Shown here in pieces: positions 38,067 through 45,462 of a DNA stretch of 61,867 bases. The position numbers were made by a program, and so were the translations under genes. The stretch lies in contig JAFDVU010000013.1 in the NCBI GenBank assembly GCA_018268835.1, positions 1-61,867 on the forward strand, given 5' to 3'. The notes beneath the pieces were generated by a model. It did not search any database. It was not told the origin of the DNA and was given only the letters and a program-made list of their open reading frames with translations. Position 1 is the stretch's first letter. Each line of letters begins with the position of its first letter. The stretch is from Acidobacteriota bacterium (GTDB taxonomy: Bacteria > Acidobacteriota > Terriglobia > Bryobacterales > Bryobacteraceae).

Positions 38067-39209
38067 GTGTGGCATAGACCAAGCGAATCCTCCCGGGCAT
38101 CGCACCGCGAGCACCTGCCGGCCGTCGCGCTTGCCGCGGTCTGCGCCCTGGGACTGGCGCTGAACATCTGGATCGCCCTGCTCAACCAGACCGGCCTGGG
38201 TGTGGACTTCAACCAGTTCTATTCCGCCAGCCGCCTGGCTGGAACCGGCCATCTTTACGATTGGGACGCACTGCGAAAAATCGAAGCTGAGAACGGCCTG
38301 GAAGTACCCACCGGCCGGCTTCCGGTTGTGATTTACGGATACCGGATATTCGGCGGACTGCCCTACACCGCGGCCCGCGCCACATGGATGGTCCTCAGCA
38401 TTGCTGCCCTGGCGGCCTTTGCCGCCTGGTGGCCCGGGGCCCGTCCGCAGTGGATGGGCGCCGCTCTTGCGTGGTCGCTTCCCGTGACGTTCGTCATCCT
38501 CTTCGGCCAGGACGTCCCGTTCTGGCTGATGTTCTTCGCCATGGCTCTGGTGTTGCTCGAACGGAAGAAGGAATGGAGCGCGGGTGTTGTGTTCTCGCTC
38601 TGCATCTGCAAGTTTCACCTCGCCCTGGGGATCCCAATTCTGCTGGTCGCGCGGAAATGCTGGAAGACGTTGATCGGCGGTGCCATCGGGGTTTCCGTAT
38701 GGATCGGCGCGAGCTTTCTGCTGGAGGGCCCCGGTTGGCCGATGGCGTACCTGAAGATGTCGCACATGCCGACGTTTTCTCCCGCCGCCGACCGCATGCC
38801 GAACGTTTACGGCATCGCTTCCTGGATACCCTGGACGTCGGCGGCGGAGGTCGCAGGCGGGATCGCGGTGGCGCTGCTCCTTTGGACGGTGTGCCGCCGC
38901 GGCGGTACCGGCCTCGGCATGGCCGGCGCGGCGGCGGCGGCTTGCGGCGTCCTTCTCGGACACCATTCGTATGCGGGCGATTGCGCGCTTCTGATTCCGC
39001 TGACGGTTCTGACGGTTCAACGCCCCGGCGCGCCGCGATGGCTGAAGATCTGGGCCGTGGCGACGCTCACTCCGGCGCCGGTGCTGCTATTGCTTTCGAA
39101 TCGGCCGCTGCTGGCGCAGTTATGGATAGCGGCTTTCGTCGTCACCGCGGTCTGGTTGGGACGAGGTAAGGCGCCGGACGTTCCCGCACCCGCATACAAT
39201 GAGGGTTGA
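38067..39209 (+). CDS. GT87-like polytopic glycosyltransferase (alpha-1,2-mannosyltransferase type)
   Basis: The 380-residue membrane protein has eight to ten helices and GT87/DUF2029-like features, including the acidic outer-loop region GLGVDFNQFYSASRLAGTGHLYDW, FGQDVPFWLMFFAMALVLLERKK and CICKFHLALGIPILLVARK. These are GT-C enzymes that use lipid-linked donors such as polyprenyl-phosphate sugars. The GTG at 38067 is selected because of the AAGGA-type sequence or TATAAA just upstream; the longer frame from 37884 runs into the repressor gene. Its stop overlaps the TTG start of the CtaA gene by 4 bp. Confidence 0.8.
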   Translation: MWHRPSESSRASHREHLPAVALAAVCALGLALNIWIALLNQTGLGVDFNQFYSASRLAGTGHLYDWDALRKIEAENGLEVPTGRLPVVIYGYRIFGGLPYTAARATWMVLSIAALAAFAAWWPGARPQWMGAALAWSLPVTFVILFGQDVPFWLMFFAMALVLLERKKEWSAGVVFSLCICKFHLALGIPILLVARKCWKTLIGGAIGVSVWIGASFLLEGPGWPMAYLKMSHMPTFSPAADRMPNVYGIASWIPWTSAAEVAGGIAVALLLWTVCRRGGTGLGMAGAAAAACGVLLGHHSYAGDCALLIPLTVLTVQRPGAPRWLKIWAVATLTPAPVLLLLSNRPLLAQLWIAAFVVTAVWLGRGKAPDVPAPAYNEG

Positions 39210-40132
39210 TCACCACCTCCAACCGCAACTTCGCGCGTTTCGCCTGGCTGACCCTGGCGTGGAATCTCGCCGTCGTGCTCTGGGGCGCCTATGTCCGGGC
39301 CACCGGTGCCGGCGCGGGATGCGGCAACCACTGGCCGCTGTGTAACGGTGAAGTCCTGCCGCAAGCGCCCGGCGCCAAGACCCTGATCGAATTCACGCAC
39401 CGCGCCATGACCGGCATTGACGCCTTCGTGGTCCTGGCCCTCATCGTATGGGCCTTCCGCGCGTTCCCCAAGGGCCACCCGGTGCGGCTCGGCGCGACCC
39501 TTTCCACGATCTTCCTGGTCACCGAGGCGTTGATCGGCGCCGCTTTGGTGAAACTCGAACACGTGGCGCAGAACCCCTCGTCCGCTCGCGGATGGTCGCT
39601 CTCCACTCACCTCGTCAACACTCTCACGTTGATCGCCTGCCTCACCCTCACCGCCTGGTGGTCCGGCGGCAAACCGGCGGTCCACGTTCGCGGACGCGAC
39701 GGCGTCCTGGCGACCTTCACCCTTGCCTTCGTCGTGCTGCTCGGGATCAGCGGCGCCATCGCCGCCCTCGGCGACACCCTCTTCCCGGCGAGCAGCTTCG
39801 CCGAAGGATGGGCGCACGATTTCGACGCCTCGGCGAACATCTTCGTCCGCCTGCGCATCTGGCACCCCATCATCGCCGCCGCCGCCGCGCTGTGGATTCT
39901 TTATTACGCGATCTCGTGCGCCGCGCGCCGCCCCGACGTACGCCGCTTCGCCGTTTTCGTCCTCGCCGCCCTGATGATGCAACTCATGGCGGGCACGGCG
40001 AACCTGCTGCTCGCAGCTCCTATCGGGCTGCAGCTGGTCCACCTGTTGCTTGCCGACACCCTCTGGATTTGTCTGGTCGTGCTCGCCGCCGCCATCCTCT
40101 CGCCGCCCCTTGTGGTACCATCCCCGCGATGA
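39206..40132 (+). CDS. ctaA: COX15/CtaA-family haem A synthase-like protein
   Basis: The 308-residue protein has about eight hydrophobic helices and COX15/CtaA features: WGAYVRATGAGAGCGNHWPLCNG with a cysteine pair, EFTHRAMTGIDAF (haem-ligating His) and later ILYY/WHPIIAAAAALW and LQLVHLLLADTLW (further His ligands). CtaA converts haem O to haem A for terminal oxidase assembly. It begins with TTG at 39206 (TTGA overlap with the GT87-like stop). No cytochrome oxidase genes are nearby, so the link to respiration comes only from the family. Confidence 0.85.
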   Translation: MITTSNRNFARFAWLTLAWNLAVVLWGAYVRATGAGAGCGNHWPLCNGEVLPQAPGAKTLIEFTHRAMTGIDAFVVLALIVWAFRAFPKGHPVRLGATLSTIFLVTEALIGAALVKLEHVAQNPSSARGWSLSTHLVNTLTLIACLTLTAWWSGGKPAVHVRGRDGVLATFTLAFVVLLGISGAIAALGDTLFPASSFAEGWAHDFDASANIFVRLRIWHPIIAAAAALWILYYAISCAARRPDVRRFAVFVLAALMMQLMAGTANLLLAAPIGLQLVHLLLADTLWICLVVLAAAILSPPLVVPSPR

Positions 40133-41181
40133 GCCGAGTGCTGGTGATCGCCATCCTGGCTGCCGCTCTGCACGCGCAGCCACCATCTTCCGCCGGTCCA
40201 CGGCCCCCTTCGCCGGCCGCGCTCCCGCCTCAGGCATCACCGGCATCGCCCTCCTTCGGCGCCACCGGCAGCGACGAACTTCTCAAGCGCGTGGACGACG
40301 TCCTGTGGCGCCTGGAGTTGGCCGATATCGCCGTCATCGATAAGATCGAGTACACCAGCCTGCCGCCGGTGCACGTACCCAACCCGCGCGCTCCGGGTGC
40401 CGGCAACCCGCTGATCATCCGCGCCTATACCTTCATCCCCAGGAATCTGGACCGCTCGAAGAAGCAGCCGCTGATCGTCTTCTGCCACCAGGGGGTCCAC
40501 GCCAACCAGGACACCCGCGATGCCCACGTCTTCCGCGAACTTCTCGAACAGGGCTACTCCATCATCTCCGCCGATTACCGCGGTTCCACCGGCTACGGCC
40601 GCGGCTTTTACGAACAGATCGATTACGGCGGGCGGGAGGTGGACGACGTCTACCTCGCCGGCCAATGGATGCTCGAGAACTACCCGTTCCTGGACCCCAG
40701 ACGCGTCGGCGTCGTCGGCTGGAGCCACGGCGGACTCATCTCGCTGATGAACGCCTTCCAGCACCCCGAGACTTACGCGGTCGCCTACGCCGGCGTACCC
40801 GTGAGCGACCTGGTCGAGCGCATGGGCTACGAGCCTCCGCAATACCAGGCGCTGTATTCGGCGCCGTACCACATCGGCCGCACCGTCCGCGAGGACATCA
40901 TGGAGTACCGCCGCCGCTCGCCGGTGTACCACGCCGCGGAACTGAAGATCCCGCTCCTGATCCACGGCAACACCAGCGACGAGGACGTGAACGTCATCGA
41001 GGTCCAGCACCTGGTCGAGGCGCTGAAGGCCGCCGGCAGGACGTTCGAATACAAGATCTACCAGGATGCCCCGGGCGGCCACTACTTCAACCGACTCGAT
41101 ACCAGGCTCGCCCGGGACTCCCGCCGCGAAATCTGGCGCTTCCTGGCCACCTACCTCAAGCCCGACCATCCGTCCAAGTAA
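40129..41181 (+). CDS. Exported prolyl-oligopeptidase-like (S9) alpha/beta hydrolase
   Basis: The 350-residue protein has a signal peptide (MSRVLVIAILAAALHAQ), a Pro-rich linker and a peptidase S9/dienelactone-hydrolase-type catalytic domain. The nucleophile elbow is VGVVGWSHGGLISL (Ser in GWSHGG), the oxyanion region is ADYRGSTGYGRGF, a catalytic Asp probably lies near LLIHGNTSDEDVN and the His in GGHYFNRLD. The N-terminal propeller of classical prolyl oligopeptidases is absent. The ATG overlaps the CtaA stop by 4 bp. Likely works on peptides or esters in the periplasm; substrate unknown. Confidence 0.9.
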   Translation: MSRVLVIAILAAALHAQPPSSAGPRPPSPAALPPQASPASPSFGATGSDELLKRVDDVLWRLELADIAVIDKIEYTSLPPVHVPNPRAPGAGNPLIIRAYTFIPRNLDRSKKQPLIVFCHQGVHANQDTRDAHVFRELLEQGYSIISADYRGSTGYGRGFYEQIDYGGREVDDVYLAGQWMLENYPFLDPRRVGVVGWSHGGLISLMNAFQHPETYAVAYAGVPVSDLVERMGYEPPQYQALYSAPYHIGRTVREDIMEYRRRSPVYHAAELKIPLLIHGNTSDEDVNVIEVQHLVEALKAAGRTFEYKIYQDAPGGHYFNRLDTRLARDSRREIWRFLATYLKPDHPSK

Positions 41182-41203
41182 CGCCGGCGCCGGCAGCCTG
41201 TGC

Positions 41204-41209
41204 TAGCAT
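41204..41209 (+). promoter_or_regulatory. Putative -10 element (TAGCAT) of the GT39-like gene
   Basis: TAGCAT is 6 nt upstream of the TTG at 41216, giving independent support for this non-canonical start in a region lacking any in-frame ATG or Shine-Dalgarno. Confidence 0.4.
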
Positions 41210-41215
41210 GAGTCC

Positions 41216-42736
41216 TTGTCCGAACCGACCAGTCCCGCGGGCCGCCCGCGCGACCCGTTCTTTTTCATCCTCTCGGTACTCTGCGCCCTCGCCATCCTTC
41301 GCCTGTGGATCTCCCCGCTCGCCAACAGTTTCTGGCTCGACGAAACCCTCATCCCCTGGACCGTCCGCGGCGGATTCTCCGCCATCGTCCCGCGCGCCTT
41401 CATCAGTCTGCAGTCCATCGCTTTCTGCATGGTGGAATGGCCGTTGTCGCTCCTGGGCGGCGGCGAAGTCGTGGCGCGCCTGCCGTCGGTGGCCGGCGCG
41501 CTCGGCGCCACCTGGATTCTGTACCGGATCGGCCGGGAAGCCGAAGGACGCGAACTCGGTTTCTGCTTCGCCACGCTGTTTGTCGTCAACCCGGCGGTCG
41601 TCGTCCAGGTCCCTGACGCGCGGCCCTACGCCCTGGCGCTGTTCTTCGAGACTGCCGCGCTCTACTTTCTGCTCGCCTGGATTCGCTCCGCGCGCTGGAA
41701 ATATGGCTTGCTGTGGATCCTCTCCGCCGCCGCCGCGACCCACCTGCATTACATGTTCGGGATCGCCATCCCGGTGGCGGTTGTGTTCACTCTGTGGTGC
41801 ATCGCGCGCCGCCGGACGAGGATTTCGCCGGCGCACCTGGCCTTTTGCTGCGCGGCGGGCGTGGCCCTGCTGCTGCCTGCCCTGCCGCAACTGCGCGTGT
41901 ACGCCGGTCAGCGTAGTCTGCTCTCCTTCCTGGACCGGCCCTCCGCGGGGCATCTGCTGGTTGCACTGCTGCCGGTTTACATCCTGATCGCGCTCGCGCT
42001 GGCCGCCATCCTCGAACTGCTCACCGGGAAACTCCCCCGCTGGAGCGCGCCATCTTCCGGCCGCGACGCCGCCACACTCGCGCTCCTGCTGCTTGCCATC
42101 CCCACCGTGAGTTACTTCGCCATTTCCCGCTTCACCTCGACCCAACTGTTTTCCGCCCGCTACCTCCTGCCCACGGCGCCGGGCCTGGCGATCTTATGGG
42201 GTTGGCTGATCTCGGGGATCCGGTCCGTCAACCTCCGGCGCTTCAGCCTCATCCTGGTGCTGGCCGTGAGTACTTTCCTGGTGGGGGGGGCCGCACTTAT
42301 GCCGGACTACACGGCCGAGGACTGGCGCGGAGCGGTGCACGCGCTCCCCGAATCCGGCCCCCTGCTGGTGTATTCGGGCCTGGTGGAAACGCGGCATCTG
42401 GCCTGGCTCCAAGTTCCAGACCGGTGGGCGTATTTCACAGCGCCGGTAAGCGCATATCGCGCCGGACTATCGCTATCCGATACGTTCGTCCTGCCCTTCG
42501 ATATAGACCCACCGGGCCAGGCCTACGTGGACGGTTTGCTGGTGTCTCGACTGCGCGGGGAGGCCCACGTCTCCTGCATCCTGCGCCAGTCGTTTTCCGG
42601 TGCGAAGTGGGATGCCTGGCTTACCGCCCGCCTGACCGCGATGGGTTTTCAGAGGCAGCGAGAGGCCCGCTTCGGCCGCATCGAAGTGGTCGTCTTCCGC
42701 ATTCCCGATTCCGCTGCCGCGGCCCCTCGCCGCTAA
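41216..42736 (+). CDS. GT39/ArnT-like polytopic glycosyltransferase
   Basis: The 506-residue inner-membrane protein has 10-12 helices and the acidic motif LANSFWLDETLIPW in the first outer loop, which is the catalytic/metal site of PMT/ArnT-type GT-C transferases. A middle loop (VQVPDARPYALALFFET) follows the usual pattern, and the C-terminal soluble part (about 390-506) is typical of such proteins. It begins with TTG at 41216; no in-frame ATG is available near the N terminus. Its stop shares bases with the convergent bshB1 stop. The lipid-linked donor and acceptor are unknown. Confidence 0.78.
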   Translation: MSEPTSPAGRPRDPFFFILSVLCALAILRLWISPLANSFWLDETLIPWTVRGGFSAIVPRAFISLQSIAFCMVEWPLSLLGGGEVVARLPSVAGALGATWILYRIGREAEGRELGFCFATLFVVNPAVVVQVPDARPYALALFFETAALYFLLAWIRSARWKYGLLWILSAAAATHLHYMFGIAIPVAVVFTLWCIARRRTRISPAHLAFCCAAGVALLLPALPQLRVYAGQRSLLSFLDRPSAGHLLVALLPVYILIALALAAILELLTGKLPRWSAPSSGRDAATLALLLLAIPTVSYFAISRFTSTQLFSARYLLPTAPGLAILWGWLISGIRSVNLRRFSLILVLAVSTFLVGGAALMPDYTAEDWRGAVHALPESGPLLVYSGLVETRHLAWLQVPDRWAYFTAPVSAYRAGLSLSDTFVLPFDIDPPGQAYVDGLLVSRLRGEAHVSCILRQSFSGAKWDAWLTARLTAMGFQRQREARFGRIEVVVFRIPDSAAAAPRR

Positions 42737-43443
42737 ATCGAGCGCGACGGCATTGCCACGATATCGTCGATCTGGATGGCTTCCTTCACCACGAACGGCT
42801 CGCCGTACTTCACCCCGATCTGGTTGCCGTAGAAGCGCGCCACGCTCGCCAGCCGCTCCCGGATCTCCTGCTCGTTGGGGAACAGCGTCGCCCCGTCCCC
42901 CGTCTCGCCGTATTGGGAGGTGTAGCTCAACAACGCCGCCATGCGCCGCTCGAATTGCGCGCTGATGTCCACGATGAAACTCGGCCGCACATCCGCGTAT
43001 GCGCTCGCGTAGAGGATCTTGAACGGGCGGTGCGGCTCGCTGTACTCGTCCAGTTTCCGCAACCCGGCCAGAAAGCACGCCTCATAGCCCATCTCCGCCG
43101 CCCGGTAGTGGTCCGGGTGCCGCGCCTGCCAGTAGGGCAGGATCACCACCCGCGGCTGCAATTCCCGGATCTTCGCCGCCAGGGTCATCCGCGCCATGAT
43201 GTTGTTCTCCAGGCGGGCGTCGGGCATATGCAGGTTGCCGCGGAACTTCAGTCCCAGGTGCCTGGCTGCCGCTTCGCTCTCCGCCACCCGCTGCTCCGGG
43301 CTCCCGCGCGTCCCCATATCCCCCGCGGTCAGGTCCAGCACCCCGGTCCGGTAGCCCGCGTCCGCCATCTTCAGTACCGTGCCGCCGCAGGTCTGCTCTA
43401 CATCGTCGGGATGAGCCGCGATTGCTAAAACGTCCAGGCTCAT
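42733..43443 (-). CDS. bshB1: Bacillithiol biosynthesis deacetylase (PIG-L/BshB1)
   Basis: BshB1 removes the acetyl group from GlcNAc-malate in bacillithiol synthesis. The 236-residue PIG-L protein has the zinc motif AAHPDDVEQTCGG (His11, Asp13, Asp14), the HPDH site in QARHPDHYRAA and the GDMGTRGSPEQRVAESE block typical of BshB1. Its start overlaps the glutaredoxin-like stop by 4 bp (ATGA). Other bsh genes (bshA, bshC) are not in the window. Bacillithiol use in Acidobacteria has been proposed; here it is inferred from the protein family. Confidence 0.85.
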   Translation of the reverse strand: MSLDVLAIAAHPDDVEQTCGGTVLKMADAGYRTGVLDLTAGDMGTRGSPEQRVAESEAAARHLGLKFRGNLHMPDARLENNIMARMTLAAKIRELQPRVVILPYWQARHPDHYRAAEMGYEACFLAGLRKLDEYSEPHRPFKILYASAYADVRPSFIVDISAQFERRMAALLSYTSQYGETGDGATLFPNEQEIRERLASVARFYGNQIGVKYGEPFVVKEAIQIDDIVAMPSRSI

Positions 43444-43685
43444 GCGCGTGCCGCCAATTTCTTTAAGAATTCGTTCATGTTTACCCTGTACTTGAATGCC
43501 TTCACGCCGTTGATTGCGATCACAGGCACTTCGTCATTGTACCGTTGCTGCAGTGCCTCATCCCCATCGATGTCGCGCTCCTCGTAGTCGAACCCGGCGC
43601 GCCCGCGCGCCGCCATCAGTACCGCTTTGGCTTCGTCGCACAGGCAGCAGCCCTTGCGTGTGTACAGCGTCACCCGCGCTCGCAC
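43440..43685 (-). CDS. Glutaredoxin-like small redox protein
   Basis: The 81-residue thioredoxin-fold protein has a CxxC-type site (Cys13-Cys14-Leu-Cys16 in KGCCLCDEAK), a cis-proline motif NDEVPVIAINGV and a terminal helix, matching glutaredoxin/DUF836-like proteins. It has a GTG start with a strong AGGGAGGA ribosome-binding site. The overlap with bshB1 suggests a bacillithiol-dependent bacilliredoxin-like role, or reduction of a target protein in the same operon. That is inference; the family is clear. Confidence 0.88.
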   Translation of the reverse strand: MRARVTLYTRKGCCLCDEAKAVLMAARGRAGFDYEERDIDGDEALQQRYNDEVPVIAINGVKAFKYRVNMNEFLKKLAARA

Positions 43686-43697
43686 GGCGTCCTCCCT

Positions 43698-44366
43698 CTA
43701 CCAGTACAGGTCCCGGCGCCTGGTGTAGCGCGGACCCCTCGCCATCACGCTGATCGCCGCCGCACCCGCCACGAATCCTCCCACGTGCGCGAAGAAGGCG
43801 ACGCCGCCCTGGCTGGCGTGCGAGTACGCGATCGACCCCACGCCGCTGAAGAACTGGGTTGCGAACCAGTAGATCAGCATGAGCCACGCCGGAACCTCGA
43901 TCGTCGTGAAGAAAAAGATAATCGGCACCAGCGTGAGAATCCGCGACTGGGGGAACTTCAGCATGTAGGCCCCCATCACCCCCGCGATGGCCCCGCTGGC
44001 TCCCACCATCGGCACCCGCGGGTCCGTGCTCAGCAGGGTCTGGGTCAGCCCCGCGACTGCCCCGCACCCGAGGTAAAACCCGAGGAACTTCCCGTGTCCC
44101 AGAATGTCCTCGATGTTGTCTCCGAAGATCCACAGGAACCACATATTCCCCAGCAGGTGCATCCATCCGCCGTGGAGGAACATGGAGGTCAGCACGTTGG
44201 CCCAGGCAAAGTTCTCCGGCACCAGTCCGTACGCCGCCACGAACGCGTTGCGCGACCACGGGTCGAGCGAGAGTTCAAAGAGAAAGACCAGCGCGTTGAC
44301 GGCGATGAGCGCCATCGTGACCACCGGCCGCGTATAGCTTGGCTGCGTGTCGCGGAGAGGAAACAT
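43698..44366 (-). CDS. Rhomboid-family intramembrane serine protease
   Basis: The 222-residue membrane protein has about six helices and the rhomboid catalytic features: His70 and Asn74 in SMFLHGGWMHLLGNMW, the nucleophile Ser124 in VGASGAIAGVMGAY, and His194 in FFAHVGGFVAG. It cleaves within membrane helices; the substrate is unknown. It directly abuts the PfkB gene and is followed 12 nt later by the glutaredoxin gene, so all are probably one transcription unit. Confidence 0.93.
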   Translation of the reverse strand: MFPLRDTQPSYTRPVVTMALIAVNALVFLFELSLDPWSRNAFVAAYGLVPENFAWANVLTSMFLHGGWMHLLGNMWFLWIFGDNIEDILGHGKFLGFYLGCGAVAGLTQTLLSTDPRVPMVGASGAIAGVMGAYMLKFPQSRILTLVPIIFFFTTIEVPAWLMLIYWFATQFFSGVGSIAYSHASQGGVAFFAHVGGFVAGAAAISVMARGPRYTRRRDLYW

Positions 44367-45317
44367 CTATTGCCCCGCCGCGCGCGCCGCGAACTCGGGA
44401 TGCGACCGCCGCTCCGCCCGCGCCATCAAGGCGCGGATCTCGTCCACTCCGCGGATGCCGCCGCGCGCGCCCAGCGCCGTGCAGTTCAGCGCCGCCATGG
44501 CGTTAGAGAAGTCCAGAGCCGCTCCGATCCCCATGCCTTCGAGCACAGCATAACAGAAGGCCCCGTGGAAGACGTCTCCCGCTCCGGTAGTGTCCACGCA
44601 GTTCACCACGAACGCCGGCGCGTAGTGGAACCGTCCGCCTTCCAGCGCCAGCGCCCCGTGTGCCCCCAGGGTCATCGCCGCGACCCGGATCCCGTACTCG
44701 GCCTGAATCGATACCAGCGCTTTGAAGGGATCGCTCTCCCCGGTCCACGCCGCCGGAAATTCGCTCGATGCCACCAGGTAGTCCACGTTCGGCAGCACGC
44801 GCTCGAAGCCGTGATAAATCGTGTCGACGTCGATCGTGACCGGGATTCCGTGGCGCCGCGCGATCTCCGCCGCGCGCGCCACCGCCGGAGTATCGTGCCC
44901 GTCGATGTGCAGCAACCGCGCGCAGGTGATCATCTCTTCGGTGATCTCTTCGGGTCGCACTTTCAGGCAGTCGTCGCGCCGCCACAGTACCGTGCGCTCA
45001 CCGGTGGAGCGGTCGATTACGATGTACGCCGTCTGGTTGGGGCATCCCCGGCGCACGAATACGTGGTCCAGGTTGATCCCGGTTCCCTGCAGGCTGTCGA
45101 CCTGGATCCTCCCGCGCTCGTCATCGCCCACGGCGCCCACATATTTGGTACGCAGGCCCAGCCGCGCGCACGCCACCATGGCGCTGGCCACCTGGCCTCC
45201 CGGACTCAACATTTCCTCGGCAAACGGCACCTTCCCCGCGTACGCCGGGAAGTGCGGCACGATTAACAGCGTGTCGGTGGCGTTCAGCCCGACACCCACC
45301 ACATCGAATTGCACCAT
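44367..45317 (-). CDS. PfkB-family carbohydrate kinase
   Basis: The 316-residue ribokinase-family protein carries PfkB motif 1 (MLSPGGQVASAMVACARLG) and motif 2 (VDTTGAGDVFHGAFCYAVL, with catalytic Asp in GAGD). It resembles ribokinase/sulfofructose-kinase-like members, but the sugar cannot be assigned. It heads the PfkB-rhomboid-glutaredoxin-bshB1 unit. A TACAAT element 8 nt before the ATG suggests a leaderless mRNA. Confidence 0.88.
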   Translation of the reverse strand: MVQFDVVGVGLNATDTLLIVPHFPAYAGKVPFAEEMLSPGGQVASAMVACARLGLRTKYVGAVGDDERGRIQVDSLQGTGINLDHVFVRRGCPNQTAYIVIDRSTGERTVLWRRDDCLKVRPEEITEEMITCARLLHIDGHDTPAVARAAEIARRHGIPVTIDVDTIYHGFERVLPNVDYLVASSEFPAAWTGESDPFKALVSIQAEYGIRVAAMTLGAHGALALEGGRFHYAPAFVVNCVDTTGAGDVFHGAFCYAVLEGMGIGAALDFSNAMAALNCTALGARGGIRGVDEIRALMARAERRSHPEFAARAAGQ

Positions 45318-45325
45318 GTGCCCCT

Positions 45326-45331
45326 ATTGTA
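45326..45331 (-). promoter_or_regulatory. Putative -10 element (TACAAT) of the PfkB-rhomboid operon
   Basis: TACAAT on the minus strand lies 8 nt upstream of the ATG at 45317. Confidence 0.45.
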
Positions 45332-45462
45332 AGATCCCGAACGCCCTTCGCGCGGAGTAGGGGTCGTGTCTGCCGCGGGTCCATCGCGCGATTGCCTGGA
45401 GGCCCTTCTTCGCCACCCCGCCACCCGAATTACCACGCCGACGGGGTCCGCCGGCACTCGCC

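Noticed and set aside
43545..45266. 573-codon plus-strand frame across the rhomboid and PfkB genes
   Set aside because: Rich in Arg, His and Pro, with no domain; both genes on the minus strand are unambiguous.
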